64,000 nt of DNA. Origin: Streptomycetaceae bacterium. Lineage in GTDB: Bacteria > Actinomycetota > Actinomycetes > Nanopelagicales > Nanopelagicaceae. Made by a program: the position numbers and the translations under genes. Shown one piece after another: positions 59,711 to 64,000 of the stretch (its first letter is position 1; every line of letters begins with the position of its first letter). The stretch spans positions 54,410 through 118,409 of the forward strand of contig JAIYBJ010000039.1 in the NCBI GenBank assembly GCA_027488575.1, given 5' to 3'. Under the pieces are notes generated by a model. It saw nothing but the letters and a program-made list of their open reading frames with translations. It had not been told where the DNA came from and did not search any database.

Positions 59711-60718
59711 TTACTTACTCGCAATTCTGTAGATGGATTTAACGTCATCACCAAATGTTTCGGTGCTGATGCGCGTCAATCCGATTGCACTATCCACCGT
59801 TGTTACCCCAAGGTCAGCTACAAAGCTCTTGCCTGCACCAAGTACAGATGCGCCTTGATACAGCATCAATTCATCTAACATCCCGGCTTGCAACATCGCT
59901 GTTGCAAGTGTTGGTCCAGATTCGAGCAAAATGTGATTTGCACCCGTTGCAAGTAGCTCTGCGGCAACAACTTTGAGATCTTTGCTCGTAATGACCTTAG
60001 TTGACGCTGCTCCATCAAATACTTTCGCGCCTTTTGGCAGCTCTTGTGTTCCACAGACAATACGCAGCGGGTTCGTGGCTTTTACGTCATCACGCGGAAT
60101 CAAGTGTGGATCATCTGCAATCACAGTCTGTGTTCCGACCATGATGGCATCAACGCTTCGACGCACTTTTTGCACGTCAGCCCTGGATGCTTCATTAGTA
60201 ATCCACTTAGAAGTTCCGTCGGCTGCTGCAACTTTTCCATCTAGCGTTGCTGCAACTTTCCATGTAATAAATGGTCGTCCCTGAATAATCTTTGTGAGCC
60301 ATGCACGATTGGAATGTGCGGCTTCATCTGTGCCGACACCTGCAATAACTTGAATGCCTGCAGCTGTAAGTGTTGCAGCGCCCCCTGCGGCCACAGTGTT
60401 TGGATCACTGACTGCATAAACAACAGTTTTAATACCTGCATTAATAATTGCTTGCGTGCACGGACCAGTTGTTCCGGTGTGATTGCATGGTTCTAAAGTC
60501 ACATACATCGTTGCACTCTTTGCGCGATCGCCTGCACTCTTTAGCGCAACAACTTCTGCGTGATCGTTACTGATTGCGCGATCATGAAAACCTTCTGCGA
60601 TCACGGTGCCATCGGTTGCAACAATTACTGCACCAACAATTGGATTAGGCGCTGTGCGACCACAAGCGCTTTCTGACAGGGCGATAGCACGTTGCATAAA
60701 CGCTAGATGATTAGTCAT
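59711..60718 (-). CDS. ribD: Bifunctional riboflavin deaminase/reductase RibD
   Basis: RTAPNPIVGAVIV; HAEVVAL; YVTLEPCNHTGTTGPCTQAIINAGI; C-terminal reductase TWKVAATLDGKVAAADGTSKWIT. Confidence 0.95.
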   Translation of the reverse strand: MTNHLAFMQRAIALSESACGRTAPNPIVGAVIVATDGTVIAEGFHDRAISNDHAEVVALKSAGDRAKSATMYVTLEPCNHTGTTGPCTQAIINAGIKTVVYAVSDPNTVAAGGAATLTAAGIQVIAGVGTDEAAHSNRAWLTKIIQGRPFITWKVAATLDGKVAAADGTSKWITNEASRADVQKVRRSVDAIMVGTQTVIADDPHLIPRDDVKATNPLRIVCGTQELPKGAKVFDGAASTKVITSKDLKVVAAELLATGANHILLESGPTLATAMLQAGMLDELMLYQGASVLGAGKSFVADLGVTTVDSAIGLTRISTETFGDDVKSIYRIASK

Positions 60719-60804
60719 CTGTGCATATCCCCTTAACTCTTTAGATGCGAGTTACCGGGGTGCACGACAAAATAGAAGCAGGCAGCGCCTACTGCAATTT
60801 TTGT

Positions 60805-60920
60805 TTCCTCTCATCCGGACTTTAACCGTCGGTCTCAGAATTTCACTGAGTCAACCGATACCTGGATGGCATCGGGTCGCGGACTATAACCGCCGGTTCG
60901 AAATTACATCGACCCCGGAA
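60805..60920 (-). promoter_or_regulatory. FMN riboswitch (RFN element)
   Basis: Minus strand: CCGGGGTCGATG...GAACCGGCGGTTATAGTCCGCGACCCGATGCCATCCAGGTATCGGTTGACTCAGTGAAATTCTGAGACCGACGGTTAAAGTCCGGATGAGAGGA, upstream of ribD. Confidence 0.93.
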
Positions 60921-60962
60921 ACAACATCGCAATTCTAACCTAGAATTTAACCTAGTAAAAAG

Positions 60963-62180
60963 TTAGAGCGTATGCACCTTTGCCTTGATACCTAGATAGA
61001 CGCCCAGGAATGCAAAGAGGAAGAAAACCCAGCCTGAAATCGCAAATGCCTGCGTACTTGAGAGCAGAACACCGACTGTGCAGCCAAGTGCTGTCATTGA
61101 TCCCCAGCCCATCAATACTCCGCCAAACAAAGCCGTCGAGCTATTTCGAATCGTAGGGATTTCAAATTTAAATCTATTTGCCGAAAGCGCTCCGGCAAAG
61201 GACGCAAGGACAAAGCCAATAACTAGCCAACCGTTATTGCTAATTGTCTCTGTCACGATTCCAACGCAACCAGCTAACGTATCTAGGCCGTTAATTGTTT
61301 CAGGAAGTAGTGATTGCTTTTCAAACTCTTTGCGGGAAATCGCACTGAGTTGTCGTGTAACACCCAGTGGTTCGATCCGCATATAAGCAATGGTGCCGAT
61401 AACACCGACTAGTGCACCTGTTGTAGCAGGTGAGAATTTAGAACGAAGTACTGCAAGACCGCTAACTTTTTCTGGCGCACTTTCGGTATTTGATTTCAAT
61501 AAGTAGTACGCAATCACACCGAGTGCAGCCAGAGTCACTGCAAGAGAACCCGCATAACCGATGTAGTGCGGAAGCCACAGTGTTGGTGCTTCTTGAATCG
61601 CACGAAGATACAAGGTGTTCCAGGTAATAAAGCCAAGACCAAAACCAATGAGCGCACCGATGAGCGCAGGAATTGCTCGAAGAGATCCTTGTCCGATGCG
61701 ATAGAGATGACCGCTAATGCAGGCACCGGAAAGAGCCATACCAAAACCAAATGCAAGTGCTGCAATTGCTAATACCCAGCTTGTTGGGCCGATGTGCGCA
61801 CCCGGCGGCAGGTACTCCCCTGATGTGTCAGGTAAATACATTCCAAAGACAATTGCATAACCAATAGCGCCAACAGCAAGTGCTGTAATTACAGATAAAA
61901 ATCCATTGTTCTTACGCGATTCAATGCTGTCGCGGAAAATACAGAAAAAACAAAAACGTCCACGTTCAAAAACTATTCCGAGTGCAAGACCAATAAGCAG
62001 CGAAAATGATGCTCGTCCACCAGTTTCGGTATTAGAACTTAAGAGATACGCCCAGAATAAAAGCCCCAGAACAATGACACCTGCAACGCTTGTGCGAATG
62101 GTGTCAGCTTTGCTCCAAGAAAAACTACTAGCGGCCCCTGTTACGGAGCCGCTAGTAGTGGTTACTTTCTTTGGGGTCAC
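60963..62180 (-). CDS. YeeE/YedE family (thiosulfate/sulfur) transporter
   Basis: Multi-TM protein with RGRFCFFCIFRDS, LSGACISGHLYRIGQGS, MGWGSMTALGCTVGVLLSSTQAFAISGWVFF. GTG start at 62180 (GTGA overlap) preferred over the track start 62192. Confidence 0.87.
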   Translation of the reverse strand: MTPKKVTTTSGSVTGAASSFSWSKADTIRTSVAGVIVLGLLFWAYLLSSNTETGGRASFSLLIGLALGIVFERGRFCFFCIFRDSIESRKNNGFLSVITALAVGAIGYAIVFGMYLPDTSGEYLPPGAHIGPTSWVLAIAALAFGFGMALSGACISGHLYRIGQGSLRAIPALIGALIGFGLGFITWNTLYLRAIQEAPTLWLPHYIGYAGSLAVTLAALGVIAYYLLKSNTESAPEKVSGLAVLRSKFSPATTGALVGVIGTIAYMRIEPLGVTRQLSAISRKEFEKQSLLPETINGLDTLAGCVGIVTETISNNGWLVIGFVLASFAGALSANRFKFEIPTIRNSSTALFGGVLMGWGSMTALGCTVGVLLSSTQAFAISGWVFFLFAFLGVYLGIKAKVHTL

Positions 62181-63127
62181 GCAATGCCCCAAACAGTTCC
62201 TGCTGGATTAGAAATTGGAACACCAACTGAGTTGCCGTATTCAGTCCATGAACCGTCATAGACCTTTACGTCATAACCAAGTACTTGGCTGAGCAAGAAC
62301 CATGTGTGGCTTGCGCGCTCACCGATGCGGCAATACACAATGATTGGCTTCTTGCCATCGATGCCGAGGTTTGCATAAATCTTGCGCACCTCTGCTGTGC
62401 TCTTAAATGTTCCATCAGCGTTGATCGCTGTCTTCCATGGAATATTGATTGCACCAGGAATATGTCCTGCGCGAATTGCTAGCTCTTGGAAACCAGGGGC
62501 CGCAAAGATCTTTCCGCTGAATTCATCTGCAGAGCGAATATCAACGAGGGCGGTGTTCTGTTGCTTCTTGGCAACCTTTAGTACCTCTGGCAAGAACGCG
62601 CGAAGTGATGCATCTGCCTTCTTTGCCACAACGTCACCGAGTGCTGGAGCAGATACTGCAGTTGTTAGTGGGCGTCCATCTTTTTCCCACTTTGTGCGTC
62701 CACCGTTTAGAAGACGTACATCGTTTAGGCCGTAGATATTAAATACCCATGCACCCCATGCTGCGAACCAGTTGTTGTTATCGCCGTAGAAAACAACTGT
62801 TGAGTCGTTATCAATTCCTGCCTTACGAGCTAACTTTTGGAAAGAAGCTTGAGACAAGATGTTGCGGTTTACTGGATCAACTAGTTCCTTTGTCCATGAA
62901 ACTTTGATAGCGCCGTTGATGTGTCCGCGCTCATACAAACCTTCTTCCGCACTTACTTCAAGAACAACGATCTTTGGATCATTGATGTTCTTTGCAAGCC
63001 AATCTGCAGATACCAGAGTCTGTGTGTCATTCTTTGGAATCGCTTGCGATGGAGCTGTTGTAATGCTTGAAAGCAGAGCAACTGATGCAACGAGTGCAAC
63101 AACTCTGCTGATCTTCTTTGTTGACAT
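62177..63127 (-). CDS. Secreted tandem-rhodanese sulfurtransferase
   Basis: Signal peptide; VSADWLAKNINDPKIVVLEVSAEEGLYERGHINGAIKVSW; ADEFSGKIF; active-site loop IVYCRIGERASHTW. Confidence 0.92.
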   Translation of the reverse strand: MSTKKISRVVALVASVALLSSITTAPSQAIPKNDTQTLVSADWLAKNINDPKIVVLEVSAEEGLYERGHINGAIKVSWTKELVDPVNRNILSQASFQKLARKAGIDNDSTVVFYGDNNNWFAAWGAWVFNIYGLNDVRLLNGGRTKWEKDGRPLTTAVSAPALGDVVAKKADASLRAFLPEVLKVAKKQQNTALVDIRSADEFSGKIFAAPGFQELAIRAGHIPGAINIPWKTAINADGTFKSTAEVRKIYANLGIDGKKPIIVYCRIGERASHTWFLLSQVLGYDVKVYDGSWTEYGNSVGVPISNPAGTVWGIA

Positions 63128-63391
63128 GTAATTCTCCTGTAGTTAGTTGGAAATAAGTACGTGGAAAAAGCCCGCAGAATTAGCGGATTTAAAGCGGATG
63201 AGGGATTTGCTTTATTACAGACAGATAGAAGATTGTGTGCGCGCAAAATCAATGTGGCGGCGCTTAATTAACATCTTCGAAAAAGACATGTGCATAAGTT
63301 AATTAATCAAAAAATTAAAGTCAAACTCATAAGCAGTTAACATCAATGTTTTTGTTGCACAAAACAAGTACTTGCAATTAATTCGCAAAAG

Positions 63392-63430
63392 AGAAATCCC
63401 CGCTAGTTGCAATAACTAGCGGGGATTTCT
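63392..63430. terminator. Strong intrinsic terminator hairpin (serves the minus-strand nrdJ)
   Basis: AGAAATCCCCGCTAGTT-GCAAT-AACTAGCGGGGATTTCT, 17-bp stem; minus-strand transcript continues with a T-rich CTTTT. Confidence 0.88.
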
Positions 63431-63449
63431 TAACGGGGTTGGACAAGAT

Positions 63450-64000
63450 TTATGAGCAACCGCTTGTGTTTCCACAACCTTCGCATACGAAGCAAGCCCC
63501 TGACATACGCATCTTCACGCCACATGTCATACATAGAGGTGCATCTGATTTGATTCCCATTGAATCAAGTAGATCTGATGAAGAACCAATTGTTTGTGTA
63601 ACTGGCGCTGCTTCGATCTTTACGTCAGCTTTTACAACCGCAGGAGCCGCCACAGGCGCAACTGCTTTTGGGGTATCAGAGCTCGCGCCAGAAACAGGTG
63701 CTATGGGTGCGTACTCGCCACCATTGTCGAGAGCTGCTTGACGTTCTGCGGATGTGTAGAGACCCATTGCACTGCGTTGTTCAAATGGCATGTAATCAAG
63801 TGCTAAGCGACGGAAGATGTAATCCATCATTGATTGCGCCATACGAATATCAGCATCATCTGTCATGCCTGCTGGTTCAAATCGCAAGTTAGTGAACTTC
63901 TCAACGAATGTTTCTAGTGGAACACCGTATTGAAGACCGATTGATACTGCGATTGAGAACGCGTCCATTACGCCGGCAAGTGTTGAACCTTGCTTGCCAA
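63450..64000 (-). CDS. nrdJ: Vitamin B12-dependent (class II) ribonucleotide reductase, C-terminal part (partial at right edge)
   Basis: GKQGSTLAGVMDAFSIAVSIGLQYGVPLETFVEKFTNLRFEPAGMTDDADIRMAQSMMDYIFRRLALDYM; C-terminal Cys-rich CMTCGVKMRMSGACFVCEGCGNTSGCS. Open to the window edge upstream. Confidence 0.92.
   Translation of the reverse strand, partial: GKQGSTLAGVMDAFSIAVSIGLQYGVPLETFVEKFTNLRFEPAGMTDDADIRMAQSMMDYIFRRLALDYMPFEQRSAMGLYTSAERQAALDNGGEYAPIAPVSGASSDTPKAVAPVAAPAVVKADVKIEAAPVTQTIGSSSDLLDSMGIKSDAPLCMTCGVKMRMSGACFVCEGCGNTSGCS

Noticed and set aside
1-64000. CRISPR arrays, transposons, prophage or tRNA/rRNA genes
   Set aside because: No regularly spaced repeats, transposase or phage genes, or recognisable tRNA/rRNA sequences were found by eye; a tRNAscan or CRISPR-finder run would be needed to exclude them formally.

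Overview
The window is a compact, low-GC actinobacterial chromosome segment. Gene content and compactness resemble freshwater planktonic acI/Nanopelagicales-type actinobacteria (inference only; no marker search was possible). Almost all of it is coding, with many ATGA/GTGA/TAATG start-stop overlaps. Main modules: the 5' end of a DnaE-type polymerase with a DUF6504-like neighbour; an acyclic-xanthophyll carotenoid cluster (crtA-like, cruF, cruG-like GT2, two CrtI-family desaturases, crtE, crtB); a TPP riboswitch in front of a PnuC/PnuT-type transporter overlapped by a P-loop kinase; a PASTA Ser/Thr kinase; housekeeping genes (DAHP synthase, pfkA, era, dprA, yifB/comM, yraN, rnhB, lepB, rplS); sepH; an alpha/beta-glucoside utilisation cluster (GH13, ABC substrate-binding protein plus two permeases, GH1); psuG plus a PfkB kinase; a ParC/GyrA-like protein lacking the usual C-terminal domain, with a ParE/GyrB-like protein nearby; the primary sigma factor with a Lys/Ala-rich N-terminus; metX behind a SAM-IV-like riboswitch; ribD-ribE-ribBA-ribH behind an FMN riboswitch; a YeeE/YedE transporter with a secreted rhodanese; and the 3' end of a B12-dependent ribonucleotide reductase. 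I saw no CRISPR array, prophage, transposase or rRNA. The most interesting items are the short ParC, the carotenoid pathway composition, the riboswitch/PnuT/kinase unit, the rhodanese-YedE pair, the sugar-operon hairpin and the repetitive tails on L19 and sigma.
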